DNA from: Acidobacteriota bacterium
GTDB lineage: Bacteria > Actinomycetota > Acidimicrobiia > Spongiisociales > ZC4RG35
Reading direction: 5' to 3'
NCBI GenBank assembly: GCA_022573225.1
Contig: JACZUI010000024.1
Span: 1-38,390 of the forward strand
Length of the DNA stretch: 38,390 nt
Shown one piece after another: positions 24,587 through 32,376 of the stretch (its first letter is position 1; each line of letters opens with the position of its first letter). The notes beneath the pieces were generated by a model that ran no database searches, had not been told where the DNA came from, and was given only the letters and a program-made list of their open reading frames with translations. Position numbers and translations under genes: made by a program.

Positions 24587-26040
24587 ACGGGCCGGTGCGC
24601 CGCCTGTCAATCGCCCTGTTCGCCGGGTTCTTCGTCCTGCTCGGGGCAGTTACCTGGTTCCAGGTGATCCATGCGGACTCTCTCAAGGCCGACCCTCGCA
24701 ACCCAAGGCCGGCCTTGTCCGAACGGGGAAAGGAGAGAGGTCTGATCGTTACCATCGACGGGGAGGTGGTTGCCCAATCGGTCGAGGACCCTGAGGACCC
24801 CCGCTCCTTCGCCCGCCTCTACCCCGGTGGCGAGGCCTTTGCCCACGTTGTTGGGTACAACTCGTTCATCGTCGGCGATTCCGCTCTCGAGAACGCATAC
24901 GCCCCAGAGCTTCGATCAAGGCGCGACCTCACCATCAGTGATCTGATCGCGGTGATGCTGGGCCGGGACCTCCGTCCGCAGAGCCTGGAGATCACGGTTG
25001 ACTCCGATCTTCAAACTGCGGCCTACCAGGCGCTTGCCGGTCAGACCGGCGCCATAGTGGCGCTGGACCCCTCCAGCGGGGCGATTCTCGCCGCGGTCTC
25101 TTCTCCATCCTTCGATCCCGAGGCTCTTCTGGGCGCGGACGCAGCAGAGGTGTGGGACGCGCTTCTCGCCGATCCGGCGAGTCCGCTTTCCGATCGAGCA
25201 ACCAGAGAGATATTTGCTCCGGGCTCCTCGTTCAAAACCGTGGTTACGGCCACTGCCCTCGACACCGGCGACGCCGGGCCCGAAACCAAGTTTCCCGACC
25301 CGGTTGCCTTCCAGCTTCCCGGGTCAACCGCCACCATCAGCAACGCAAACGAACGAGTTTGCAACGATGGCGTCTCGGTGACGTTGTTACGAGCCTTCGT
25401 GCGCTCTTGCAACACCATTTTTGCAGACCTGTCGGTTCGGCTCGGCGCCGACGACATCGGGATCACGGCCGAGGCCATGGGCTTCAACAGGGACATCCCT
25501 TTCCCCTGGTTCGTGCCCCATGCGGTTTTCCCGGTTGACGAACTACGGAATGACCCCGCCGCACTGGCGCAGAGCGGAATCGGGGAACGGGACGTACGCG
25601 CTACTCCGTTGCATATGGCAATGGTCGCTGCCTCAGTCGCCAACGGTGGGGTCACCCCGACCCCGTTCCTGGTCAGCCGCATTTTCGATGCAGATGGGAA
25701 AACGGTCGAACAGATCGAAACCGCGGCCTTGGGCCGCGCCATGGCGCCGGCAACTGCCTCAGTACTTGGCCAGATGATGGAGCGAGTAGTCACCGAAGGC
25801 ACCGGACGACTCGCCGCAGTTCCCGGGGTTCGGGTAGCCGGCAAGACCGGAACGTCGCAAGGTCCCGACGGTCTCCCCAACCCGTGGTTCATAGGATTCG
25901 CACCGGTCGAGAACCCGACAATCGCCATCGCCGTCCTCATCGAGGGGGGCGGGTCCGTCGGGGATTCGGCCAGCGGAGGCTCTGTGGCGGCCCCAATTGC
26001 GTCGGAGTTGATCTCACTGTGGATGGGCGTAGGCCCATGA
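24583..26040 (+). CDS. pbpA: class B penicillin-binding protein PbpA
   Basis: 485 residues with an N-terminal membrane anchor (about 8-27) and a short dimerisation region. The transpeptidase domain carries all three motifs: S215-S-F-K218, S275-C-N277 and K421-T-G423. It crosslinks peptidoglycan outside the membrane with its SEDS partner FtsW/RodA. The start overlaps the ftsW stop by four bases, and pknB follows closely, so these genes are coexpressed. Confidence 0.94.
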   Translation: MNGPVRRLSIALFAGFFVLLGAVTWFQVIHADSLKADPRNPRPALSERGKERGLIVTIDGEVVAQSVEDPEDPRSFARLYPGGEAFAHVVGYNSFIVGDSALENAYAPELRSRRDLTISDLIAVMLGRDLRPQSLEITVDSDLQTAAYQALAGQTGAIVALDPSSGAILAAVSSPSFDPEALLGADAAEVWDALLADPASPLSDRATREIFAPGSSFKTVVTATALDTGDAGPETKFPDPVAFQLPGSTATISNANERVCNDGVSVTLLRAFVRSCNTIFADLSVRLGADDIGITAEAMGFNRDIPFPWFVPHAVFPVDELRNDPAALAQSGIGERDVRATPLHMAMVAASVANGGVTPTPFLVSRIFDADGKTVEQIETAALGRAMAPATASVLGQMMERVVTEGTGRLAAVPGVRVAGKTGTSQGPDGLPNPWFIGFAPVENPTIAIAVLIEGGGSVGDSASGGSVAAPIASELISLWMGVGP

Positions 26041-26059
26041 GTTGGTCCGGAGGAGGTCA

Positions 26060-26065
26060 TACAAT
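26060..26065 (+). promoter_or_regulatory. possible -10 element just before pknB
   Basis: TACAAT lies 12 bases before the preferred pknB ATG, placing a transcription start at or next to that ATG. The only Shine-Dalgarno-like sequence (GGAGGAGGT, 26049-26057) is about 20 bases away. A leaderless transcript within the operon is possible; no good -35 is seen. Confidence 0.3.
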
Positions 26066-26077
26066 CCATCGACTCGC

Positions 26078-28042
26078 ATGCAAGCCCCCTCAGAACTGAC
26101 CGACCGTTATCACATCACGTCCCACCTCGCTCGGGGCGGGATGGCCGATGTCTATGAAGGCCAGGACACCCTGCTCAACCGGAAGGTGGCCATCAAAGTC
26201 CTTCATTCACAGTTCTCCACCGACGAGGCCTTCGTCAAGCGATTTCGAAGGGAGGCCCAGGCGGCGGCCAATCTGAGCCATCCCAACATCGTCGGTATCT
26301 ACGACTGGGGCCAGGCTCAGGGCACCTACTTCATCGTGATGGAACTCATCGACGGGCGGTCACTCCGGGACGTACTTCGATCGGAGGGCGCCCTCCTCCC
26401 ACGTCGGGCAGCCGAGATCGCAGCAGAAGTCACCGCCGCCCTCTCGGTAGCCCATCAGGCCGGGCTGGTCCATCGTGACGTCAAACCGGGCAATGTTCTC
26501 CTCGCCAAGGACGGCACAGTGAAGGTGACCGACTTCGGCATCGCCCGGGCATGGGACGACAGTCAGGAGCTGACCAAGACCGGCGCGGTGATCGGAACGG
26601 CCACCTACTTCAGCCCGGAGCAGGCCCAGGGAGCACCGGCGGATCGGCGCTCTGACGTCTACTCGCTCGGGGTCGTGCTCTACGAGATGCTCACCGGAAG
26701 ACCTCCGTTCACCGGTGACAGTCCGATGGCCGTTGCGTTCCAGCATGTCTCCACCGAAGCACCGCTGCCCTCGAGCCTGAACAGCGACGTTCCCGAATCC
26801 TTGGATGCCGTGGTGACCAAGGCTCTCCGCAAAGACCCGGCCGCCCGCTATCAAACCGCGGACGAGATGCGGACCGACCTACTCGCGATCTTGCGGGGGG
26901 AGGCTGTTGGCATCCCGATTGTGGTCCCGGTGCCGGTGCCGGGCGCCTCCGACGACTCCACCCGGATGATGACCACTCCGGTTCCCCCACCGACAGTGCC
27001 CCCTGATGAGGTGTACCGGGATCTCGAAGGCGAGCCGCCTTCCCAGCTGCCATTCATCCTCACCGCCTTCGGTCTGCTGGTAGCGCTGGCGATACTGATC
27101 TTCTTTCTGTTCCAACTGGCGTCGGGCACAAACACCGGAACCGAACTGGTGGCCGTCCCCAACGTCAACAACCTGACTCAGCAGGCTGCCACCGAGCGGC
27201 TGCAGACAGACGGGTTCGACGTCGCCTTTGAGTTCGAGAGCAGCGAGACCGTTGAGCCGGGCAATGTGATCCGGACCGAGCCGGTGGGCGGGACCGAAAT
27301 CGAGGAGGGGTCCACGGTCAAGCTCTTCGTCTCGAGCGGCACAGAGGAGTTTCCGGTTCCGCCACTTGTTGGCCAGACACTCGAAGAGGCGACCCTGCTG
27401 ATCGAAGACGCCGGGCTCGTCCTGGGACAGGTTGTCGAGAGGCCCGACGCCGACATTGCCGACGGAAGAGTGATCGAGCAGTCGCCGGCACAGGGTGTGG
27501 AAGTAGGCGCGGGAACTCCGGTCAACCTCGTGGTCTCCACCGGGCCGGAGACCGTGATCATCCCCGATCTCGTAGAACAGACCGAGCGCGACGCAATCAC
27601 CGCCCTCCAGGAACTCGGGCTTTTGTTTACCACCGCGGAAGAGCACTCGTCGTCCGTTGCCATCGGCCTGGTGATCAGGACCGACCCGGAGGCTGATGTG
27701 GAAGCCCAGTCGGGCGACACGGTCCTGCTCGTCGTCTCACTCGGGCCGCCACCCGTAGAGGTGCCCAACCTGATTGGGCTGACTCCAGGCCAGGCGGATT
27801 CCATTCTCAGTGGCATCGGCCTGGTGATGAACGTGTCCGCAACCACCGAGCCTGTCGCCGACCCAGGCCAGGATGGTCTGATCGTCTCCCAGGTTCCCTC
27901 GGTGGGTGCCACTCTGGTCCGGGGGGACATCGTGAGAGTGACATTGGGAGAGTTCACCCCGCCACCAACGACGGCTCCACCACCGACGACGACGACAACA
28001 ACTCCTCCGCCGCCCACGACAGTGACTACAGCCGCTCCCTAA
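26078..28042 (+). CDS. pknB: PASTA-domain Ser/Thr protein kinase PknB
   Basis: About 654 residues from the ATG at 26078; a TTG at 26042 would add 12 residues. The kinase domain (about 8-270) has the glycine loop G-G-M-A-D-V, ATP-binding K40, catalytic H132-R-D134 and D152-F-G. A Pro-rich juxtamembrane region precedes one membrane helix (about 324-348). Four PASTA repeats follow (about 358-622), each opening with V-P-x-L/V, as muropeptide or lipid II sensors. The C-terminal tail is a run of Thr and Pro. It should control growth and division by phosphorylating FHA partners, opposed by PstP. No second kinase (pknA) lies in the cluster. Confidence 0.95.
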   Translation: MQAPSELTDRYHITSHLARGGMADVYEGQDTLLNRKVAIKVLHSQFSTDEAFVKRFRREAQAAANLSHPNIVGIYDWGQAQGTYFIVMELIDGRSLRDVLRSEGALLPRRAAEIAAEVTAALSVAHQAGLVHRDVKPGNVLLAKDGTVKVTDFGIARAWDDSQELTKTGAVIGTATYFSPEQAQGAPADRRSDVYSLGVVLYEMLTGRPPFTGDSPMAVAFQHVSTEAPLPSSLNSDVPESLDAVVTKALRKDPAARYQTADEMRTDLLAILRGEAVGIPIVVPVPVPGASDDSTRMMTTPVPPPTVPPDEVYRDLEGEPPSQLPFILTAFGLLVALAILIFFLFQLASGTNTGTELVAVPNVNNLTQQAATERLQTDGFDVAFEFESSETVEPGNVIRTEPVGGTEIEEGSTVKLFVSSGTEEFPVPPLVGQTLEEATLLIEDAGLVLGQVVERPDADIADGRVIEQSPAQGVEVGAGTPVNLVVSTGPETVIIPDLVEQTERDAITALQELGLLFTTAEEHSSSVAIGLVIRTDPEADVEAQSGDTVLLVVSLGPPPVEVPNLIGLTPGQADSILSGIGLVMNVSATTEPVADPGQDGLIVSQVPSVGATLVRGDIVRVTLGEFTPPPTTAPPPTTTTTTPPPPTTVTTAAP

Positions 28043-28091
28043 GAGCCCGCCGAGCCGCTCGAAAGGTGTTGCTCGGTGTGCGTCTACGGGG

Positions 28092-28328
28092 TCAGCGGTA
28101 GTTGGTGGTCATCAGGAAACCGCCCGCGATGGCCACCAGCCCTGCCAACAAGACCAATTGATCCAACTGGAGAATGAAGCGGAGCAACACCAGGATCACC
28201 CCGAAGACCATGAGACCGGCCATGAGGGACACATACCAGGTGGGGCTGGGATCCTTGGCCTTGGCCGCCTCCACGGCCTTGGCCGAGGGCGGTCGGTTCT
28301 TTGGCTTACGTCTTTTCGATTCGGGCAT
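28092..28328 (-). CDS. crgA: cell division protein CrgA
   Basis: A 78-residue protein with a basic N-terminus (K-R-R-K-P-K-N-R-P), the conserved P-S-P-T-W-Y-V-S-L-M-A-G-L-M motif beginning the first helix, and a second helix ending in a short tail (M-T-T-N-Y-R). This is the standard CrgA architecture; in mycobacteria it helps recruit FtsI/PbpA-type proteins to the septum. It converges on pknB with about 50 bases between stops. DnaA-box-like repeats lie upstream of it. Confidence 0.93.
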   Translation of the reverse strand: MPESKRRKPKNRPPSAKAVEAAKAKDPSPTWYVSLMAGLMVFGVILVLLRFILQLDQLVLLAGLVAIAGGFLMTTNYR

Positions 28329-28378
28329 CGGCGGCGAGGCTAGTCGCTCCCAGACACCAGGAGATTCGACTTACACCC

Positions 28379-28423
28379 GTGTAGTTCTCCACACATTGTG
28401 GAGAACATCGTGGATAACTACAC
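28379..28423. promoter_or_regulatory. nested inverted repeats with DnaA-box-like sites upstream of crgA
   Basis: GTTCTCCACA-CAT-TGTGGAGAAC (28384-28406) is a perfect 10-bp inverted repeat. It is enclosed by GTGTAGTT (28379-28386) and AACTACAC (28416-28423). Three 9-mers resemble the DnaA box TTATCCACA with one difference each: TTCTCCACA on both strands, and TTATCCACG on the minus strand (28409-28417). The function is unproven. Confidence 0.55.
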
Positions 28424-28517
28424 CCATGTGATTAGTGGTTACCTCAGGTACGTGGCGCCAGATATGGCGCTATACGAGGTCAGTATTGGCAAGGGCGCTT
28501 CTGAGGCTCAAGCCGAC

Positions 28518-28829
28518 CTAGCTGGGCCTCCACACGGCCACCATCTCTTCACGACAGTGTCTCGGTGGGGCATTGTCCTGGACATTCTGGACGTTGACCG
28601 CCCGCATCGTCAGCTCAGCGCCGCATACGGTGCACGTGTAGTCCTGATCGACGGAGACGACATCATCGGGATCAACCTCGGTAGGGGGGGTCGACAGCAT
28701 CCGAATCACAGCGAGGGACATACGCCAGATGACCAGGCCCAACAGGATGGCCAGAATGACGTCGAAAACGGTATTACCTGTCAGCTTCTCACCCTCCGGC
28801 CAGGCCCCGCTCCCCGCCTGCGGCGGCAC
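28518..28829 (-). CDS. small membrane protein with C-terminal zinc-ribbon-like motif
   Basis: A protein of up to 103 residues. The GTG at 28829 is the longest start; its Shine-Dalgarno match is very close, so the true start is unsure. A membrane helix (V-F-D-V-I-L-A-I-L-L-G-L-V-I-W) is followed by an acidic linker (P-T-E-V-D-P-D-D-V-V) and a C-T-V-C-G-A-E-L... H-C-R-E-E-M motif that could bind zinc. The pattern is rubredoxin/zinc-ribbon-like, with a treble of Cys plus His. I do not know the family. It is downstream of the thiolase gene on the same strand. Confidence 0.6.
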   Translation of the reverse strand: MPPQAGSGAWPEGEKLTGNTVFDVILAILLGLVIWRMSLAVIRMLSTPPTEVDPDDVVSVDQDYTCTVCGAELTMRAVNVQNVQDNAPPRHCREEMVAVWRPS

Positions 28830-28946
28830 TCCCCCAAGAGCTCACAGATTCCCTCCCCCAATCGGAGCTATCAAGACCGGCTTGATGGCCTATCACGTGC
28901 GGGAACATGGTTTACACCTGGGAGAGGTGACCCGGAGGGGGCACCC

Positions 28947-30125
28947 TCACACTCTCTCGATGATCAGGGCGTTGGCCATGCCGCCGCCCTCGCACATCGT
29001 CTGAAGGCCATACCGCCCGCCGGTCCGCTCCAACTCCCAAACCAGGGAGGTGAGCAGGCGCGCTCCGGATGCACCTAGCGGGTGTCCCAGAGCAATGGCA
29101 CCCCCATTGACATTGGTGCGGTCCCAAAGAGCCATCGGGTCGGTTCCCCCGAGCTCCATCCGCCAGGCCACCGTTACGGCGGCAAAGGCTTCATTGACCT
29201 CGAAGAGATCGATGTCGTCGACCGACAGCCCGGCGCGGTCCAGAACCTTGCCTGTGGCCGGTATCGGTCCGGTGAGCATCATCACGGGGTCCACCCCGGC
29301 CATTGCGAACGAGACGAACCTCGCCTTCGGTTTCAGGCCAAGTTCGGCTGCCTTCTCCTCGGACATGATCAGGACGGCCGTCGCGCCGTCCGAGATTTGC
29401 GAGCTGTTGCCTGCCGTGACAACACCGTCGGACTTGAAGACCGGCTGAAGATTGGCGAGCTTCTCCATCGAAGTCTCCCAACGGATTCCCTCGTCACGGG
29501 TAACCAGCTCTTTCGACTTGTCGTCTCGGGTGATCTCGACCGGAACGATCTGGCCTTCGAATCGACCTTCCTCGGTGGCACGCGCCGCACGTTGATGTGA
29601 CCCGAGCGAGAGCTCGTCGAGCTCGGTGCGCGAGATTCCCCATTTCTCGGCGATCATCTCCGCGGAGATTCCCTGAGGCACCAGACCCTGGGAGTAGCGC
29701 TCCAGCATCTTTGCCCCAAATGGGAGCCCGGGGCCCTGCTGGGCGGTGATACCCATCGGCACCCTGGTCATATTCTCCACGCCGGCGGCAACGACGATGT
29801 CCTGGGCACCGGCCATGATGGCCTGTGCGGCGAAATGCGCCGACTGCTGCGACGAGCCGCATTGGCGGTCGATGGTGACTCCGGGAACCTCTTCGGGGTA
29901 ACCCGCGGCGAGAGCGGCGTTACGTCCGATGTTGTAGGCCTGTTCGCCGGTCTGGGTGACATTTCCCATGATGACGTCGTCGATCAGGGCCGGGTCCAGG
30001 TTGTTCCTCTCGATCAGGGCCTCGAGCGGGATCGCCGCCAGGTCCACCGAGTGAATGTCCTTGAACATTCCGTTGCGCCGTCCGATGGGTGTCCTGACCG
30101 CATCGACGATTACTGCATTGGCCAC
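28947..30125 (-). CDS. acetyl-CoA C-acyltransferase (thiolase)
   Basis: A 392-residue thiolase. The nucleophile C89 is in D-R-Q-C-G-S-S-Q-Q, where S-G-L is more usual. The C-terminal H348 (G-H-P-L-G-A-S-G) and C378 (M-C-E-G-G-G) complete the active site. The length and start (M-A-N-A-V-I-V-D-A-V-R-T-P-I-G) are typical of degradative FadA-like or biosynthetic acetyl-CoA acetyltransferases; sequence alone does not separate them. It acts in fatty-acid oxidation or acetoacetyl-CoA formation. Confidence 0.92.
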   Translation of the reverse strand: MANAVIVDAVRTPIGRRNGMFKDIHSVDLAAIPLEALIERNNLDPALIDDVIMGNVTQTGEQAYNIGRNAALAAGYPEEVPGVTIDRQCGSSQQSAHFAAQAIMAGAQDIVVAAGVENMTRVPMGITAQQGPGLPFGAKMLERYSQGLVPQGISAEMIAEKWGISRTELDELSLGSHQRAARATEEGRFEGQIVPVEITRDDKSKELVTRDEGIRWETSMEKLANLQPVFKSDGVVTAGNSSQISDGATAVLIMSEEKAAELGLKPKARFVSFAMAGVDPVMMLTGPIPATGKVLDRAGLSVDDIDLFEVNEAFAAVTVAWRMELGGTDPMALWDRTNVNGGAIALGHPLGASGARLLTSLVWELERTGGRYGLQTMCEGGGMANALIIERV

Positions 30126-30194
30126 TTCATCTCCTCGAATGGGCTCTTTTGTGCAAACACCCGCGGCGACGGATTCAATCCGCCCCGGTGTCGA

Positions 30195-30270
30195 TGGTGG
30201 AGACGATGGGACTCGAACCCACGACCCCCGGCTTGCAAAGCCGGTGCTCTTCCAGCTGAGCTACGTCCCC
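30195..30270 (-). tRNA. tRNA-Ala(UGC)
   Basis: The 5' end is at 30270. The acceptor GGGGACG pairs with CGTCTCC (G-U included), and the anticodon stem-loop CCGGC-TTTGCAA-GCCGG gives UGC. CCA is encoded at 30197-30195. Confidence 0.95.
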
Positions 30271-30289
30271 GTAACCGCCATTGTACGGG

Positions 30290-30318
30290 TTCGCCTCGAA
30301 GTGGGAACTCAGTAGAAT
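30290..30318 (+). promoter_or_regulatory. candidate promoter of tRNA-Ile
   Basis: TTCGCC (30290-30295) and TAGAAT (30313-30318) are spaced by 17 bases, about 60 bases before the tRNA-Ile gene. The -10 is good and the -35 weak. Confidence 0.35.
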
Positions 30319-30379
30319 CCTGGACCCGCAGGTACCTGCTACTTGCTACCTGATACGACGGCTCGGAGCGTCGTGATTG

Positions 30380-30454
30380 GGGCCCATAGCTCAGCCCGGT
30401 TAGAGCGCATCCCTGATAAGGATGAGGTCCCTGGTTCAAGTCCAGGTGGGCCCA
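30380..30454 (+). tRNA. tRNA-Ile(GAU)
   Basis: The acceptor GGGCCCA pairs with TGGGCCC, the anticodon loop CTGATAA gives GAU, and the T-arm is GGTTCAAGTCC. CCA is not fully encoded (the next bases are CCG). The integrase gene begins its minus-strand 3' end 33 bases away, so this tRNA is the likely integration target. Confidence 0.95.
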
Positions 30455-30459
30455 CCGAC

Positions 30460-30486
30460 AAACCCCCTGCATACAGGGGGTTTTTG
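30460..30486. terminator. rho-independent terminator after tRNA-Ile
   Basis: A perfect 10-bp stem (AAACCCCCTG with CAGGGGGTTT, loop CATA) runs into a short T-run and ends at TTTTTG. It ends tRNA-Ile transcription on the plus strand, and with its A-rich opposite flank it can also serve the integrase gene on the minus strand. Confidence 0.9.
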
Positions 30487-30487
30487 T

Positions 30488-31627
30488 TCACTCTAAGGTG
30501 AGAGAGATCACCTCCCGACCCCTCTGCGTCCACGATGCGTCCACGGGAGAAACGCGCCAGGCTTCATCGAGACGCTCCGCAGCGGCCTCATCCATGCCAT
30601 CAAAAAGATGCCCATAGGTGTCCAATGTGGTCTTGATCGAGGCATGTCCGAGCCTCTCCTGAATCACTTTCGGGTGCTCGCCCTGCGCGATCAAGAGCGC
30701 CGCATGGGTGTGTCGGAGACTGTGGAATGTGCACGGCTCCCCAACCGACTCTCGGACCGCCGGCAGCCACGTCCGATGCCGGAGGTTGACATGCCGCATC
30801 GGACCACCCTCGGGTGCGGTGAAGACGAGCCCCGAGTCGTCGGGGTAGGCAGCGAGATGCCTAGCCAGCTCATCAACGAGGAAGGACGGCAACGACACCG
30901 TGCGCCGGGCGGCATCGGTTTTTGGCCCCTTGAAGACAAACTCTCCACGGACCTCGGCGAGGCTTTGCTCAACACGCAGCGACCTTCGCAATGCGTCGAA
31001 CCGATCGATGTGAAGAGCCGCGAGTTCGCCAAACCTAAGCCCCGTGAAAGCGGCAGTCAGGACCAAAGCGCGATACCGGTCGTCGATTGCGTCAGCGAGA
31101 GTCCCGATCTCCGCCGGCTCGAGAATCCGCATGGCCGGAGAATTGGGCTTGGGAAGCTTCACATTCCGGCACGGTGACATCGGGATGAGCCCGTTGTCTA
31201 CGGCGCTAGATAGGGCTGCCGACAAGAGCTGATACGCCTTACGGGTGGTCGCCGGTGCCAGACCACTGGCATCGAGGTCAGCGACCCACTGGCCGATGTG
31301 CACCGGCTGAAGCTGCCCGATCGGGACGAGGCCGAATCTCGGTAGCACGTGATTCCGGATCGACCCTTCGTCTCGAATCCGTGTCAGAGGACTCAGATTC
31401 GTCCTCGTTGCCTGCCACTCGTCCATCCAGTCTTCGAGCCTGGTCCGGGCAAGACGAGGATCGGCATAGCGACCGCGCAGCTTGTCTGACTCGATTGTGA
31501 CGAGATAGCGATCCGCATCAATTCGGCGGGTGAAGTTTTTGGCGCGATCGACCCCCATTGGGTCACGCCAACGGGCCTGCCAGGTGGATCTGCCAGATCG
31601 ATGTTTCACTTTCCGTACCGAGCTCAT
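30488..31627 (-). CDS. tyrosine recombinase/integrase
   Basis: A 379-residue phage-type integrase. It has an N-terminal arm-binding region, a SAM-like core-binding domain (about 60-150) and a catalytic domain with R198 (T-G-L-R-F-G-E), H302-S-L-R305-H, H328 (L-G-H) and nucleophile Y338 (L-D-T-Y-G-H-L). All catalytic residues are intact. The ATG follows AGGAGGTAAGTGC, a strong ribosome-binding site. Its 3' end abuts the terminator of tRNA-Ile, the normal arrangement for site-specific integration into a tRNA gene. Confidence 0.95.
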   Translation of the reverse strand: MSSVRKVKHRSGRSTWQARWRDPMGVDRAKNFTRRIDADRYLVTIESDKLRGRYADPRLARTRLEDWMDEWQATRTNLSPLTRIRDEGSIRNHVLPRFGLVPIGQLQPVHIGQWVADLDASGLAPATTRKAYQLLSAALSSAVDNGLIPMSPCRNVKLPKPNSPAMRILEPAEIGTLADAIDDRYRALVLTAAFTGLRFGELAALHIDRFDALRRSLRVEQSLAEVRGEFVFKGPKTDAARRTVSLPSFLVDELARHLAAYPDDSGLVFTAPEGGPMRHVNLRHRTWLPAVRESVGEPCTFHSLRHTHAALLIAQGEHPKVIQERLGHASIKTTLDTYGHLFDGMDEAAAERLDEAWRVSPVDASWTQRGREVISLTLE

Positions 31628-31770
31628 GCACTTACCTCCTGATGGTTCTCCCGAACCTACCTATTCGCCCTACATGGCCCTTCCTCGCGGGATCGCATAC
31701 GGGAGATCGAGCCCGATCGACTAGACGTCGGAGCCGACGGCCGCTTTGTCGCCTCGGGGGACTCGCCGGC

Positions 31771-31971
31771 TCACGGCGGCGACTGGTTCGACTGAGCGAG
31801 CTGATCGCTGAGCCACCTCCCGACGTCGCCTTCCCGGAACCGAAGATGCCGCCCGACCCGGAAGCCTTTTGGACCCTTGCCCCGGTACCGCCAGGCGTAG
31901 ATGGTGGCGATTGGCACGTTGAGGTATTCCGCGAGGTCTTCGACGGTGAGGAGCCGGTCGAGTGACTTCAT
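31771..31971 (-). CDS. excisionase-like helix-turn-helix protein
   Basis: A 66-residue MerR/AlpA-like winged-helix protein (HTH_17). The sequence L-L-T-V-E-D-L-A-E-Y-L-N-V-P-I-A-T-I-Y-A-W-R is the helix-turn-helix, and G-R-H-L-R-F-R-E-G-D-V-G-R-W-L is the family's wing and end. It lies upstream of the integrase on the same strand, the usual place for the directionality factor that bends DNA for excision; it could also be a regulator. Confidence 0.85.
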   Translation of the reverse strand: MKSLDRLLTVEDLAEYLNVPIATIYAWRYRGKGPKGFRVGRHLRFREGDVGRWLSDQLAQSNQSPP

Positions 31972-32325
31972 GGCCTGATCTTGCGACCGAACCCTTTCAA
32001 CGCGATGTCAAATCGATGCCTGTAGGCCTGTCAACATGGTTCCAATGAGCGCTCAATGGTCGTGAGCCGGCGTTTTCGCGGGCGCGCGGCGCTGCCATGA
32101 AGAGCGTTGTGTTAAAGGGCTTTCAGGGTCTCTGCGATTGGTCTGCAATGTTCTTGACAGTGATTCTTCCGGGGAGATCGGTTACGGATCGTCCCGGGAA
32201 CATGTGTGACGATGTTCCGGCGCAGAGCACAAACAAACCCACCAAGGATTCAGCCGATCGAAGAGCGGCAGAGGGGGCTCGGACCACAGCTATGAGCACA
32301 CATTCGGGTAACCGGACTAGAGCGC
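31972..32325. other. non-coding leader of the HEPN/MNT module
   Basis: No supported gene is seen between the divergent excisionase-like gene and the MNT gene. A TTGACA occurs at 32154-32159, without a convincing -10. Confidence 0.4.
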
Positions 32326-32351
32326 ATAAACGAAACAATTGTTTCATTTAT
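32326..32351. promoter_or_regulatory. 26-bp near-perfect palindromic operator
   Basis: The core GAAACAATTGTTTC (32332-32345) is a perfect 14-bp palindrome. It extends symmetrically to 32326-32351 with a single mismatched pair. It ends 25 bases before the MNT start codon and overlaps the likely -35 region of that gene. It is the natural target for the winged helix at the N-terminus of the MNT protein, which is inferred. Confidence 0.7.
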
Positions 32352-32376
32352 GAGCGGTAGGGCTTAGAGTGTGCCC

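Noticed and set aside
25041-26069. 342-residue minus-strand frame opposite pbpA
   Set aside because: pbpA carries all transpeptidase motifs in the other strand; the antisense frame is Ser/Thr/Ala-rich and featureless.
31972-32325. small frames upstream of the MNT gene considered as an extra gene (32097-32360)
   Set aside because: There is no motif, no ribosome-binding site, and the frames run through the palindromic operator.
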